Source of the DNA: Pacificispira sp002696645
GTDB taxonomy: Bacteria > Pseudomonadota > Alphaproteobacteria > UBA8366 > Aestuariispiraceae
Direction of reading: 5' to 3'
Assembly: GCF_048892425.1 (NCBI RefSeq)
Contig: NZ_JBLZHU010000009.1
Span: forward strand, 62,001-126,000
DNA length: 64,000 nucleotides
Below the pieces are notes generated by a model. It worked only from the letters and a program-made list of their open reading frames with translations. It was not told where the DNA came from and searched no databases. The position numbers were made by a program, and so were the translations under genes. This document shows, one piece after another, positions 9,358 through 18,189 of this stretch; position 1 is the first letter of the stretch; every line of letters begins with the position of its first letter.

Positions 9358-10008
9358 GTGGCCGATATTTTTAATGAAATTGACGAAGAACTGCGTCGGG
9401 ACAAGGCACAGATCTGGTGGAAACAATACGGTAAATATGTTTTGGCCGTCTGTGTCGTTCTGGTTCTGGGGGCGGGCGCCTATACCTGGTATCAGGATCA
9501 GCAGAAATCTGAGATGCGGGCCTTGGCCGATCAATACAGCGCTGCGCAACAGACAGCCAGAACCGGCAGTGATGCTGATGCCCTGAAGGCCTTTGAAGAT
9601 CTTGCTGCCAAGGCGGGCGAAAAGGGCATTGGTCTTGTCGCGCGGTTCCAGGCAGCAGGCTTGCATATCGAAGCGGGGGATCACGCCGCTGCTGCCACCG
9701 CTTTTGAAGCAATTGCAAGCGACAGTGCCGTTGAACAATTGTATCGCGACCTGGCAGACGTCATGGCGATCATGCATTCCGGGATTGCTGGGGGGAGTTC
9801 CAACGAGCTGTTGGCGCGGATTGAACCTTTGGCTGCGGATGGCGAACCCTGGCGCTATACGGCGCGCATGGTTGGTGCCTCTCTGGCGTTAACGTCTGGT
9901 GATATGGCCTTGGCTCAAGACTATCTGACGAAGGTTGCCGATGATGACGGCGCGCCGACCAGTGCCCGTGGGCAGGCGGCAGAGATTCTTCAGGCTATCA
10001 AATCCTGA
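9358..10008 (+). CDS. YfgM-like single-pass membrane protein with TPR-type repeats
   Basis: 216 residues beginning at a GTG codon. A short cytoplasmic N-terminus rich in acidic residues (ADIFNEIDEELRRDK) precedes one membrane segment (about 25-43); the rest is alpha-helical and Ala-rich, as in tetratricopeptide repeats. This is the architecture of YfgM, an inner-membrane ancillary factor of the Sec translocon, and the gene lies immediately upstream of bamB and der as yfgM does in enterobacteria. About 50 bp separate it from bamB, so an operon with envelope-assembly genes is likely. Confidence 0.82.
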   Translation: MADIFNEIDEELRRDKAQIWWKQYGKYVLAVCVVLVLGAGAYTWYQDQQKSEMRALADQYSAAQQTARTGSDADALKAFEDLAAKAGEKGIGLVARFQAAGLHIEAGDHAAAATAFEAIASDSAVEQLYRDLADVMAIMHSGIAGGSSNELLARIEPLAADGEPWRYTARMVGASLALTSGDMALAQDYLTKVADDDGAPTSARGQAAEILQAIKS

Positions 10009-10057
10009 GGCTGACTCCACAGGCCAATTGCGTCCATGATGTGAAAGTTAGGTAGGC

Positions 10058-11401
10058 ATGAAACAGCAAGCAGTAAGAAAAGCGCATCGTCTGGCCGCAT
10101 GGATCGTCCTTTCTGGGCTGGTATTCGCGGTGGGCGGATGCAGTTGGTTCGGGGATTCCGAAGCACCGCCGCTGCCGGGCAAGCGTATCTCCATCATGGT
10201 ACAAGACACTGATGCTGAGCCGGATCCGCGCCTATCGGACTTGCGTGTGAAATTGCCGCCCCCTTACATGAATGATTCCTGGCCTCAAGGCGGTGGGTAT
10301 CCTGATCATGCGATGCATCATCTAAAATCCAGTGATGAACTGAAGGTTGCGTGGCGCGTTGATATTGGGAGCGGGTCCGATGGAAACCGCCGCTTGCTGT
10401 CTGGGCCGATTGTCGCAGAAGGCCGGGTCTATACAATGGATGCCGATTTTGAGGTTCGGGCGTTTGATGCTGAAACCGGGAAGCCGATCTGGGAGTATGA
10501 GGCAGAAGTGCCGGATCGGGATGGCGATGCGTTCGGTGGGGGTGTTTCTTACGCCGACCACATGATCTTTGTCACCACGGGATATGCGCATGTTTTCGCC
10601 CTGAATGCGCAGACCGGGCAACTGATTTGGGATGCCACTGCGCCGGGCCCGATCCGGGCGGCCCCTTCTGTTGGTGAAGGCAAGGTTCTGGCGATTTCCA
10701 TAGACAACCGTGTTACCGCGTATAATGCGGATACCGGGGAGTCGATCTGGTTCCATGCAGGTTTCGCCGAAACGGCTGGTCTGTTAGGTGGCGCTAGCGC
10801 GGCGATCACGGACCGCACGGCCGTCGTCCCCTATTCATCCGGGGAACTGTTTTCCCTGCGTCTTGCCACCGGAAGACCGAACTGGTCCGACAGTCTGGTA
10901 TCCGCGCGGCGCAGTGATGCCTTGGCATCCTTGGCGGATATTCGTGCCCGCCCGATTGTGGATCGCGGCATTGTTTATGCGATCAGCCACGGTGGGCGCA
11001 TGGTGGGCTTTGACTTGGCATCGGGATCGCGTATCTGGGATCGCCGCATAGGTGGGGTGCAAACACCCTGGATCGCCGGGGAATTTTTGTATGTCGTCAC
11101 CCTGGATCAAACCATTCTGTGCATGACGCGTCAGGGCGGTCGGGTGCGCTGGGCAACGCCCTTGCCTAATTTTGAAGATCCAGAAGATTTGGAAGACCCG
11201 ATAACATGGGCGGGACCGGTCCTGGTGTCTGATCGCCTGCTATTGGGTAATTCGCTTGGGGAATTGTGGTCCGTATCTCCCTATGACGGGAAACCGTTGG
11301 GTCGGATTGATCTGGGGGACCCGATTTATGTGCCGCCGATTGTGGCGAACGGCATTGTCTATGTTCAGACGGATGCTGGTAATCTAATCGCGCTGCGCTG
11401 A
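10058..11401 (+). CDS. bamB: outer membrane protein assembly factor BamB
   Basis: 447 residues. A signal sequence ends in the lipobox VGGC with Cys28, so the protein is lipid-anchored. The mature part shows repeated PQQ-type blades (for example GKPIWEYEA, GQLIWDATAP, GESIWFHAG, GSRIWDRRIGG) expected of an eight-bladed propeller. BamB assists BamA in inserting beta-barrel proteins into the outer membrane. It lies between the YfgM-like gene and der, a conserved order. Length is somewhat above E. coli BamB because of an extended N-terminal linker. Confidence 0.93.
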   Translation: MKQQAVRKAHRLAAWIVLSGLVFAVGGCSWFGDSEAPPLPGKRISIMVQDTDAEPDPRLSDLRVKLPPPYMNDSWPQGGGYPDHAMHHLKSSDELKVAWRVDIGSGSDGNRRLLSGPIVAEGRVYTMDADFEVRAFDAETGKPIWEYEAEVPDRDGDAFGGGVSYADHMIFVTTGYAHVFALNAQTGQLIWDATAPGPIRAAPSVGEGKVLAISIDNRVTAYNADTGESIWFHAGFAETAGLLGGASAAITDRTAVVPYSSGELFSLRLATGRPNWSDSLVSARRSDALASLADIRARPIVDRGIVYAISHGGRMVGFDLASGSRIWDRRIGGVQTPWIAGEFLYVVTLDQTILCMTRQGGRVRWATPLPNFEDPEDLEDPITWAGPVLVSDRLLLGNSLGELWSVSPYDGKPLGRIDLGDPIYVPPIVANGIVYVQTDAGNLIALR

Positions 11402-11446
11402 TTATGGCGTCGCGGCGAAACTGCAACCTGTAGAAAGTCATCGGCC

Positions 11447-12862
11447 ATGGCCATTGTCGCCATTGTGGGCCGCCCGAATGTCGGCAAATCCACTTTGTTT
11501 AATCGTTTGGTTGGGAAGCGTCTGGCGATCGTAGACGATACGCCCGGTGTCACCCGTGATCGGCGCGAAGGCGATGGCAGTCTGGCCGAATTGCGCTTTC
11601 GTATCTTTGATACGGCCGGGTTTGAGGACGCAACCGACGACAGCCTGGAAGCGCGCATGCGCCGTCAGACGGAACGCGCCATTGTTGATGCGGATGTCGC
11701 CTTGCTGATGGTGGATGCCCGTGCAGGCATAACCCCGCTGGATGAGCGTTTCGCCAATCTGTTGCGCAAGGGCAAGACACCAATAATCCTGATCGCCAAT
11801 AAATGCGAGGGCCGCGCCGCGCAGTCTGGGCTGATGGAATCCTTCTCATTAGGGCTGGGGGAGCCGATCGCCTTTTCTGCGGAACATGGCGAGGGGTTGT
11901 CAGAACTGTATGATGCCTTGAAGCCCTATGTGAAGGACCGCGCCAAATCCTTGCCGGGCCTTCAAATGCCGGACCTGGATGTTGATCTGGACCCCGATGC
12001 TGAAGAAACCGCAGAGGACGAGCGACCGGAAGCAGGCTCGCCCGAACGCCCCCTTCAAATCGCGATTGTGGGGCGCCCGAATGTGGGAAAATCGACCCTG
12101 ATCAACCGCTATCTGGGTGAAGACCGCCTGTTGACCGGTCCGGAAGCCGGGATCACCCGGGATTCGATTGCCGTAGATTGGGTCTGGAAGGATAAGCATC
12201 TGCGCATGGTTGATACGGCAGGCCTGCGTAAGCGTGCCCGTGTCTCTGAAAAGGTTGAGCGTCTATCCGCCGCCGATACCCGCCGCACGATTGATTTCGC
12301 AGAGGTCGTCGTGCTGGTGTTGGATGCCGATGATATGCTGGAAAAGCAGGATCTGACGATCGCGCGACAGGTGATTGAGGAAGGTCGCGCCTTGATCATT
12401 GCGGCCAATAAATGGGATGCGGTGGAAAACCGCCTTGAGCAGTTACAGAAGCTGAAAGACCGGTTGCAGACATCTCTGACCCAGTTGAAGGGCGTCTCTG
12501 TGGTAACGATTTCTGCGTTACAGGGCCGGAATCTGGACAAGCTGCTGGCCGAAGCATTCCGTATCCACAAAATCTGGAACAAGCGAATTTCTACCGCCAA
12601 GCTGAATACCTGGCTGGAAGGCATGGTTGCGGCCCATCCGCCACCCCTGGCAAAAGGGCGTCGGATTAAGATCCGCTATATGACCCAGGTGAAAATCCGA
12701 CCGCCGACCTTTGCGATCTTCGCGTCCCAGGCGGAAAACCTGCCGGAAGCGTATATCCGGTATTTAACCAATGGATTGCGCAGTGATTTTGGAATGGATG
12801 GCGTGCCGTTGCGGTTGAATCTGCGCCAGGGCAAGAATCCCTTCCAACCGCAGAAACGATAG
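11447..12862 (+). CDS. der: ribosome biogenesis GTPase Der (EngA)
   Basis: 471 residues with the two tandem GTPase domains unique to Der. The P-loop GRPNVGKST occurs at residues 8-16 and again near 210; NKCE and NKWD specificity motifs and two DTAG switch II motifs are present. The C-terminal KH-like domain (about 385-471) binds rRNA. Der is needed for maturation of the 50S subunit. An acidic linker (about 168-203) joins the two G domains. It is the third gene of the yfgM-bamB-der run. Confidence 0.98.
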   Translation: MAIVAIVGRPNVGKSTLFNRLVGKRLAIVDDTPGVTRDRREGDGSLAELRFRIFDTAGFEDATDDSLEARMRRQTERAIVDADVALLMVDARAGITPLDERFANLLRKGKTPIILIANKCEGRAAQSGLMESFSLGLGEPIAFSAEHGEGLSELYDALKPYVKDRAKSLPGLQMPDLDVDLDPDAEETAEDERPEAGSPERPLQIAIVGRPNVGKSTLINRYLGEDRLLTGPEAGITRDSIAVDWVWKDKHLRMVDTAGLRKRARVSEKVERLSAADTRRTIDFAEVVVLVLDADDMLEKQDLTIARQVIEEGRALIIAANKWDAVENRLEQLQKLKDRLQTSLTQLKGVSVVTISALQGRNLDKLLAEAFRIHKIWNKRISTAKLNTWLEGMVAAHPPPLAKGRRIKIRYMTQVKIRPPTFAIFASQAENLPEAYIRYLTNGLRSDFGMDGVPLRLNLRQGKNPFQPQKR

Positions 12863-12877
12863 GGGATCAGGCAAACA

Positions 12878-13303
12878 ATGCTTTCACATCAGTTCCATAG
12901 CATCCGCCAGCTTGTGGTCCGAATTATACTTGCCATGGCCCTAATTGGCTTGGCGGCCTGTGATGCGACGCGGCTGTTTACCCCTACATCGACAGAATTT
13001 GATGGGGCCTGGGTTGGCCAGTTAAGTGTCTCGCTCCGCACAGAAGATTGCTATATCGCGCGCGGGGGATTGCGGGTGAAGGTCGAGAATGGTCAGCTGT
13101 ATGGGGAATTGCGCCTGCCCTTGGGGCGAGGCAACTTCACGGGCACTGTCGCAGAAGACGGCACGGTCGCGGGCATCAAGCTGACGGGTGTCCAGGGTGC
13201 CACGGATGCTGAATTCACCGGGACATTCCAAAAGAACACTGCCCAAGGAGAGTGGACCCACAAATATTGTCGCGGCGAATGGGAACTCAAGAAACTGCGG
13301 TAA
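12878..13303 (+). CDS. putative lipoprotein of unknown function
   Basis: 141 residues. The N-terminus (about 12-28) is hydrophobic and ends LAAC with Cys29, a plausible lipobox. The mature region is beta-rich with alternating Gly and hydrophobic residues (GAWVGQLSV, GNFTGTVAEDGTVAG), suggesting a small barrel or sandwich. It begins 15 bp after der and is probably the last gene of that operon. No family is recognised. Confidence 0.65.
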   Translation: MLSHQFHSIRQLVVRIILAMALIGLAACDATRLFTPTSTEFDGAWVGQLSVSLRTEDCYIARGGLRVKVENGQLYGELRLPLGRGNFTGTVAEDGTVAGIKLTGVQGATDAEFTGTFQKNTAQGEWTHKYCRGEWELKKLR

Positions 13304-13309
13304 GGGTTT

Positions 13310-13951
13310 CTAACCTGAGTCTGGCATTAGCAGTTTCTGGTGGGCTTCCAACAAGGCACCCACGTCAAGCGGGTCAATCTCTGCAAAAAGATCATCCCAA
13401 ATCAGGGACAATATCAACGGGGCGATGATCAGGTGGGGAAAATTCCGAACTGCCGATGACAGGGCCTCCCCACGGTTTAAGGCGCGTTCTATAACGGTAT
13501 TTAGAACGGCTGTGACTTTGGTGATCACTTCCCGGTGGTAGAAGGTTGCTATGGCGGGGAAATTAGCCCCCTCTTTCAGCACGAGACATATGATGTGTTT
13601 CTTTTCAGTTTCCAGAATATCGGTCTGGAAGTCTTGATACACCGTTGCGAGCAGGACAGCGGTTGGAACCTCCGGCAGGTCTGTGATTGATTCTATTCTG
13701 GTGATGATAGGTGAAACAGCCTCTAGAATGATTTGTTCAAACAGGTCCTGTTTATCTTTGAAGTGCACATAGATGGTTCCTTTTGCTACACCAGCCCTCT
13801 GCGCCACAGTATCCAGTTTTGCAGCATTAAATCCCTCTGCGGCAAAGATATCCAGTCCAGCCTTTAAAATGGCTTCACGGCGTTGATCTGTCGTCATGCG
13901 CTGTCTTTTTTGGCTGGCTTTAGGGGACGCGCCGTTCAAGAAAACCTCCAT
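13310..13951 (-). CDS. TetR-family transcriptional repressor
   Basis: 213 residues. The N-terminal TetR helix-turn-helix is clear at about 25-72 (REAILKAGLDIFAAEGF, then VAKGTIYVHFKDKQDLF); the remainder is a helical ligand-binding domain. An alternative start at residue 19 is possible. The gene is divergent from the DevBCA-like exporter operon, and a perfect inverted repeat of the type TetR regulators bind lies between them at 14023-14040. Repression of the exporter and itself, relieved by an unknown ligand, is the simplest inference. Confidence 0.88.
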   Translation of the reverse strand: MEVFLNGASPKASQKRQRMTTDQRREAILKAGLDIFAAEGFNAAKLDTVAQRAGVAKGTIYVHFKDKQDLFEQIILEAVSPIITRIESITDLPEVPTAVLLATVYQDFQTDILETEKKHIICLVLKEGANFPAIATFYHREVITKVTAVLNTVIERALNRGEALSSAVRNFPHLIIAPLILSLIWDDLFAEIDPLDVGALLEAHQKLLMPDSG

Positions 13952-14329
13952 TTCATCGAGGGAACCTGACTCCTCCCTTTGATCCTGTCTCTGAACTTGA
14001 AAAGTGCGAAGAGTCTATGCTATGACTGACTGGTCAGTCAATATGAATGGAATGAAATTTGAATAGCGTCCGTAATTGGTGATTGGGCCTGGGTGCGTTG
14101 ACGCTTAGATGTCGCGCTCAAAGGTGCGAGGCCGGGGTACAGATTGGATTTTTGGGGCGTTGTTTATAGGTGGATCGCCTGCAGTCTGCATGATGCTTCA
14201 TTAAGGAGTTCTTTGATATTATGTCCCTGAAACCGTCGTATTAATGTCCGCATTCGACGCTATGGTGTTTATGTTTGTATTTTAGGAATATCAGTTTGTG
14301 ATTGGACCTGAAGGGTTGGGATTGGGGGC
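13952..14329. other. intergenic regulatory region between tetR and the exporter operon
   Basis: 378 bp without a supportable gene. Its one clear feature is the operator palindrome at 14023-14040. The 290 bp between the palindrome and the first exporter gene are AT-richer than the surroundings and would hold a long 5' leader if transcription starts at the palindrome. Confidence 0.6.
14023..14040. promoter_or_regulatory. TetR-type operator
   Basis: TGACTGAC, two bases, GTCAGTCA: the two 8-bp arms are exact reverse complements. Size and spacing are those of operators bound by TetR-family dimers. It lies 72 bp upstream of the tetR start and about 290 bp before the HlyD-like gene. Confidence 0.8.
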
Positions 14330-15616
14330 ATGAAAGAGCGCGGATCGAATCCAAATACCCCCGGTGGGCCAGACAAGACGGCGGTATTGTCCCAAAAGGA
14401 CAGTGGTGATCTGCCATTGCTTGCTGTGGACCGTGCAGCGCAAGATCACGAGAAACCGCGCAGAAGGACCTTCCTGTCAGGCTTGAAAAAATTAAGGTTT
14501 ATCCCGCTGGTCGTTCTGTTGATTGGTATTGGTGGGTTTATTGGCCTGTATTTCCAGCCACCCGGATTGCAGAAATTCATGCAGATTACAGGCCTTGAGC
14601 CGGGGGCGGGTACATCCCATCCCATTGCTCTGCCTGTGGATCGACCGCCAGAATCTCCATCGAAGGACACGCTGCCGGATACGATTGTCGGTCTGGGGAA
14701 ATTGATTCCGGATGGCGATGTCACAATTGTCGCCATGCCTTCTCAGGCCGGGGATGCGCGTGTTGCACAATTGCATGTGATAGAGGGGGAGCGCGTGACC
14801 GCAGGAACCCTGTTGGCCACGTTGGACACGGAAAAGAAGTTAAAGGCGGCGGTCGATGCGGCCGTGGCGACAGTTGAAACCCGTCAAGCGAATTTGGCGG
14901 AAATACGTGATACCGTTATGGCAAATCGGGCTGAAGCCAAGGCTGCCCTATCGCGTGCAGAGGCCGCCGTCAGCACAGCGAAAAGTGATTTTGAGCGGTT
15001 CCGGGATCTGAAAGAAAAGGGATATGCAACCGCGGCTGTTTTTGAAGCCAAGCGTACGGCCTATGAACAATCGGTTCAGGATGTGGAAAGCGCCCGAGCC
15101 AAATTATCCAGGTACGATTTCACCGAATTACAGATGCAGAAAGATGTGGTGGTCGCGACTCGGGAACTGGCCGCAGCACAAGCTGAATTGCGCCGTTCGG
15201 AGGCGCAATTGGACGATGCCTACGTCTGGGCCCCCTCATCGGGCACAATTCTTAGTCTGGATGTCAGAGTGGGTGAAAGGCCCGGATCCAAAGGATTGCT
15301 GAAACTGGGTAATATTGACCAAATGACAGCAGAGGTTGAGGTCTATCAATCCATGATTGCCGCTGTGGCGGTGGGGGCTTCGGTCACAATTGAGTCGGAT
15401 GCTTTGCCCAATCCCCTGGAGGGGATCGTCGAGAAAATTGGATATCAGGTGAAGCCGCAAACCGTTACCGATAGTGACCCGGCCGCAAATACGGATGCCC
15501 GGGTGGTGACGGTGACGGTTAAACTGTCACCGGACGCGTCGGTTATCGCCCAGCGCTATACAAATCTGCAGGTTACCGCGCGAATTGCGGTCACGGCCGG
15601 CGCGGTAAGACCGTGA
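14330..15616 (+). CDS. DevB/HlyD-type periplasmic adaptor of an ABC exporter
   Basis: 428 residues. A polar N-terminus (1-50) leads to one membrane segment (about 56-73). The periplasmic part has a lipoyl half-motif, a long alpha-helical hairpin (about 175-300, Ala/Glu/Arg-rich) and the second lipoyl half with WAPSSGTILSLDVRVGE. This is the membrane fusion protein of a DevBCA-type exporter, which links the inner-membrane ABC transporter to an outer-membrane TolC channel. It overlaps the permease gene by 4 bp. No TolC gene is in the window, so a shared TolC is presumed. Confidence 0.85.
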   Translation: MKERGSNPNTPGGPDKTAVLSQKDSGDLPLLAVDRAAQDHEKPRRRTFLSGLKKLRFIPLVVLLIGIGGFIGLYFQPPGLQKFMQITGLEPGAGTSHPIALPVDRPPESPSKDTLPDTIVGLGKLIPDGDVTIVAMPSQAGDARVAQLHVIEGERVTAGTLLATLDTEKKLKAAVDAAVATVETRQANLAEIRDTVMANRAEAKAALSRAEAAVSTAKSDFERFRDLKEKGYATAAVFEAKRTAYEQSVQDVESARAKLSRYDFTELQMQKDVVVATRELAAAQAELRRSEAQLDDAYVWAPSSGTILSLDVRVGERPGSKGLLKLGNIDQMTAEVEVYQSMIAAVAVGASVTIESDALPNPLEGIVEKIGYQVKPQTVTDSDPAANTDARVVTVTVKLSPDASVIAQRYTNLQVTARIAVTAGAVRP

Positions 15617-16791
15617 CCGCGCTGCTGACGGCGTTGTTCGGACGATTGCCAATTGGCTGGTTGCAATTGCGCCATAATCGGGCGCGCTTTGCTGCCGCAC
15701 TTGCCGGTGTCGCCTTTGCCAATGTTCTGGTTTTTATGCAAATCGGCTTCTTTGGAGCGCTGTTGGAAAGCATTCGGATGCCCTATACGGAAATGGATGC
15801 AGATCTGCTGATAAGCGCGTCGGACACAAATACTCTGACTGACGGCAGCCCGGTCCCCAGACAGCGGATGTATCAGGCCCTTGGCGTGCCAGGAGTTGCG
15901 CAGGCAACAGCCCTTTTACTTGGCAAGATCGATTGGAAACAACCCGATGGAACAGAGCGCGCCTTAAACGTTTTTGGCATTGATCCAACAGCGAACGTAT
16001 TTCGATCTGATGATATCAACAAGCGGCAGGCGGATCTGATGCTTTCGGATACAGCCTTGATTGATCACAAGACCCGCAATGTTCTGCCGGCTGATCTGTT
16101 TGACCGCATTGATAGTGGACACCCCTATGAGTTCGAAACAAAAGGCCGCCGCATCACAGTTTATGGCACTTTTGGCATTGGGGGTGGATTCGGGGCGGAT
16201 GGACATCTTATTGTCTCTGATCAGACATTCTTGAAACTATTTCCACAGCGTGTTGCCGGGGCACCAAACTTTATACTGGTGCGGGTGGACTCTGGCGTGG
16301 TGATTGCTGATATCCTGCCGAAATTGAGGGCGGTGCTGCCTGCATCGGACACACAGGTCCGGACAATTGCACAGGCGGTTCAGAAAGATCAGAATTTTCA
16401 AACCACCCAGAAACCGGTTGGCGTTGTGTTTGGGTTCGGCATCATCATTGGAACATTGGTCGGTGTGATCATTGTCTATCAGGTTTTGTCCAGTGATGTC
16501 GCCGATCACTTGAGGGAATATGCAACCTTTAAGGCGATCGGATATGGTCCTTGGTTCTTTATCGGTATTGTGTTTGAAGAAGCACTGATTCTGGCCTTGT
16601 TTGGCTTTGTTCCCAGCGTATTGATTTCCATGGGATTGTACAAACTGGTGGAGATCGGTACGGGGTTGCCAATCTATATGACCGCGGCCCGACCGATCTA
16701 TATCCTGATCGGGACCATCGCTATGTGTACGATATCAGGCGCTATCGCGACCAGGCGTCTAGTGCGCGCCGATCCGGCCGATTTGTTTTAG
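15613..16791 (+). CDS. DevC-type ABC exporter permease (FtsX/MacB fold)
   Basis: 392 residues. One membrane segment near the N-terminus (about 25-45), a large periplasmic domain (about 50-270) and three C-terminal membrane segments (about 275-300, 315-345, 355-380) give the MacB/FtsX topology. The opening LPIGWLQLRHNRARF and the ADLLIS region resemble DevC, the permease that exports glycolipids in heterocyst-forming cyanobacteria. The substrate here is unknown. It overlaps the adaptor gene by 4 bp and is followed after 8 bp by the ATPase. Confidence 0.85.
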   Translation: MTALLTALFGRLPIGWLQLRHNRARFAAALAGVAFANVLVFMQIGFFGALLESIRMPYTEMDADLLISASDTNTLTDGSPVPRQRMYQALGVPGVAQATALLLGKIDWKQPDGTERALNVFGIDPTANVFRSDDINKRQADLMLSDTALIDHKTRNVLPADLFDRIDSGHPYEFETKGRRITVYGTFGIGGGFGADGHLIVSDQTFLKLFPQRVAGAPNFILVRVDSGVVIADILPKLRAVLPASDTQVRTIAQAVQKDQNFQTTQKPVGVVFGFGIIIGTLVGVIIVYQVLSSDVADHLREYATFKAIGYGPWFFIGIVFEEALILALFGFVPSVLISMGLYKLVEIGTGLPIYMTAARPIYILIGTIAMCTISGAIATRRLVRADPADLF

Positions 16792-16799
16792 GGGGGCCT

Positions 16800-17489
16800 A
16801 TGGCGCAGACGTATCCATCCATTCAGATCAAGGGGTTAAACCATTGGTTCGGGGAGGGAGAGGCCCGTAAGCAGGTTCTGTTTAATATCGACCTGACTAT
16901 TGAAACAGGCCAGTTGGTTATCCTGATGGGGGCGTCGGGCTCCGGGAAAACCACTTTGCTGACCCTGATCGGGTGTCTGCGTGTAATTCAGGACGGCAGC
17001 GCCCTGCTGATGGGGCATGAATTGCAAGGCGCGGATGAAGCGCTAATGATTCAGTCCCGAAAACGGTTGGGCTTTATCTTTCAAGCACATAACCTGCATG
17101 AAAGTCTGACGGCCATGCAGAATGTCCGCATGGGATTGGAAGTACATGGTCCGATCGCAATGCGCGATTGGAGGTCGGCAGCCAGCCGCTGCCTTATCTT
17201 GATGGGGCTGCAGGATCGGATGGATTATTTGCCGGGCAATCTGTCCGGGGGACAAAAACAACGCGTGGCGGTTGCCCGTGCGCTGGTTGGCAATCCTGAT
17301 GTGATTCTGGCGGATGAACCAACGGCCGCCCTGGATAAAGACAGTGGCTATGAGGTTGTCGCGCTGCTGAAACGATTGGGAAAAAAACGGGGTACAACCA
17401 CCCTGATGGTGACCCACGATCCCCGTATTATGGACATGGCAGACCGCATCATCACAATGGAAGACGGACGCATCCTGCCAGAAACATAA
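16800..17489 (+). CDS. DevA-type ABC exporter ATP-binding protein
   Basis: 229 residues. Walker A GASGSGKTT, signature LSGGQKQRVAVARAL, Walker B VILADEPTAALD and a switch histidine (MVTHDPR) are all present. The start at 16800 is taken because ATG follows a GGGGGG stretch and gives the normal N-terminus; the open frame reaches back into the permease gene. It energises the DevC-like permease and completes the TetR-controlled three-gene exporter. It belongs to the LolD/MacB/DevA branch of ATPases. Confidence 0.92.
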   Translation: MAQTYPSIQIKGLNHWFGEGEARKQVLFNIDLTIETGQLVILMGASGSGKTTLLTLIGCLRVIQDGSALLMGHELQGADEALMIQSRKRLGFIFQAHNLHESLTAMQNVRMGLEVHGPIAMRDWRSAASRCLILMGLQDRMDYLPGNLSGGQKQRVAVARALVGNPDVILADEPTAALDKDSGYEVVALLKRLGKKRGTTTLMVTHDPRIMDMADRIITMEDGRILPET

Positions 17490-17494
17490 CGGAA

Positions 17495-18184
17495 CTATTG
17501 CAGGCTTGGCGCTGCCGCGTGATCCACGAAAAGATCAGTGATAGCGGGATCATCAGGATAAGGATGGGTCCCTTTTTCCTCACCCGGATAGGCTTCCGCC
17601 CTTAGGTTGGTTGTCAGCGGACCCGGGTCAATCAGATGAATGCCAAGCGCGGTCTTCTGAACCTCCAACTGATAACATTTCACCAGGCTTTCCAGGCCTG
17701 CCTTGCTGGCTGCATAGACACTCCAGAACGCTTTGGGCTGGCTGGCGACCTGACAGGTGACAAATATTGCGCGACCCGATGGGGACAGGCGCAGCAATGG
17801 GTCATAGGCGCGGATCAGCCGCTGATTGACCGTCAGGTTCAGGTGCAGCGTGCGATCCCAGGTCTTCTGGTCCAGATGGTGGGTGGGGGTCAGGACACCC
17901 AATTGCGCCGCCGCACTGACCAGGATATCCAACTTGCCGAACCGCTCATGAATGGAAGCTGCCATTCGGTCGATATTGTCTGGCTCAAATAGATCCATCG
18001 GCGCCAGAGTGGCTTTTCCGCCGGCCTTGCGGATTTCGTCATCAATTTCTTCCAGGCCTCCGACCGTGCGGGCGGTCAGAATGACATGCGCCCCTTCCGC
18101 AGCAAATCGCTTGGCCACCGCAGCACCCAGCCCTCGGCTGGCCCCGGTGATGAGGGCGAGACGTCCTTCAAGGCGTTTTGTCAT
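17495..18184 (-). CDS. short-chain dehydrogenase/reductase
   Basis: 229 residues. The nucleotide-binding TGASRGLG (14-21) and the catalytic YAASK (Tyr about 158, Lys about 162) are present; the position that is usually NAG reads SAAAQ. The reaction depends on NAD(P)H, but the substrate cannot be read from sequence. It lies 5 bp downstream of purF on the same strand, an association found in many alphaproteobacteria, so it is probably co-transcribed with cvpA-purF. It converges on the exporter ATPase gene. Confidence 0.88.
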   Translation of the reverse strand: MTKRLEGRLALITGASRGLGAAVAKRFAAEGAHVILTARTVGGLEEIDDEIRKAGGKATLAPMDLFEPDNIDRMAASIHERFGKLDILVSAAAQLGVLTPTHHLDQKTWDRTLHLNLTVNQRLIRAYDPLLRLSPSGRAIFVTCQVASQPKAFWSVYAASKAGLESLVKCYQLEVQKTALGIHLIDPGPLTTNLRAEAYPGEEKGTHPYPDDPAITDLFVDHAAAPSLQ

Positions 18185-18189
18185 GTAAA

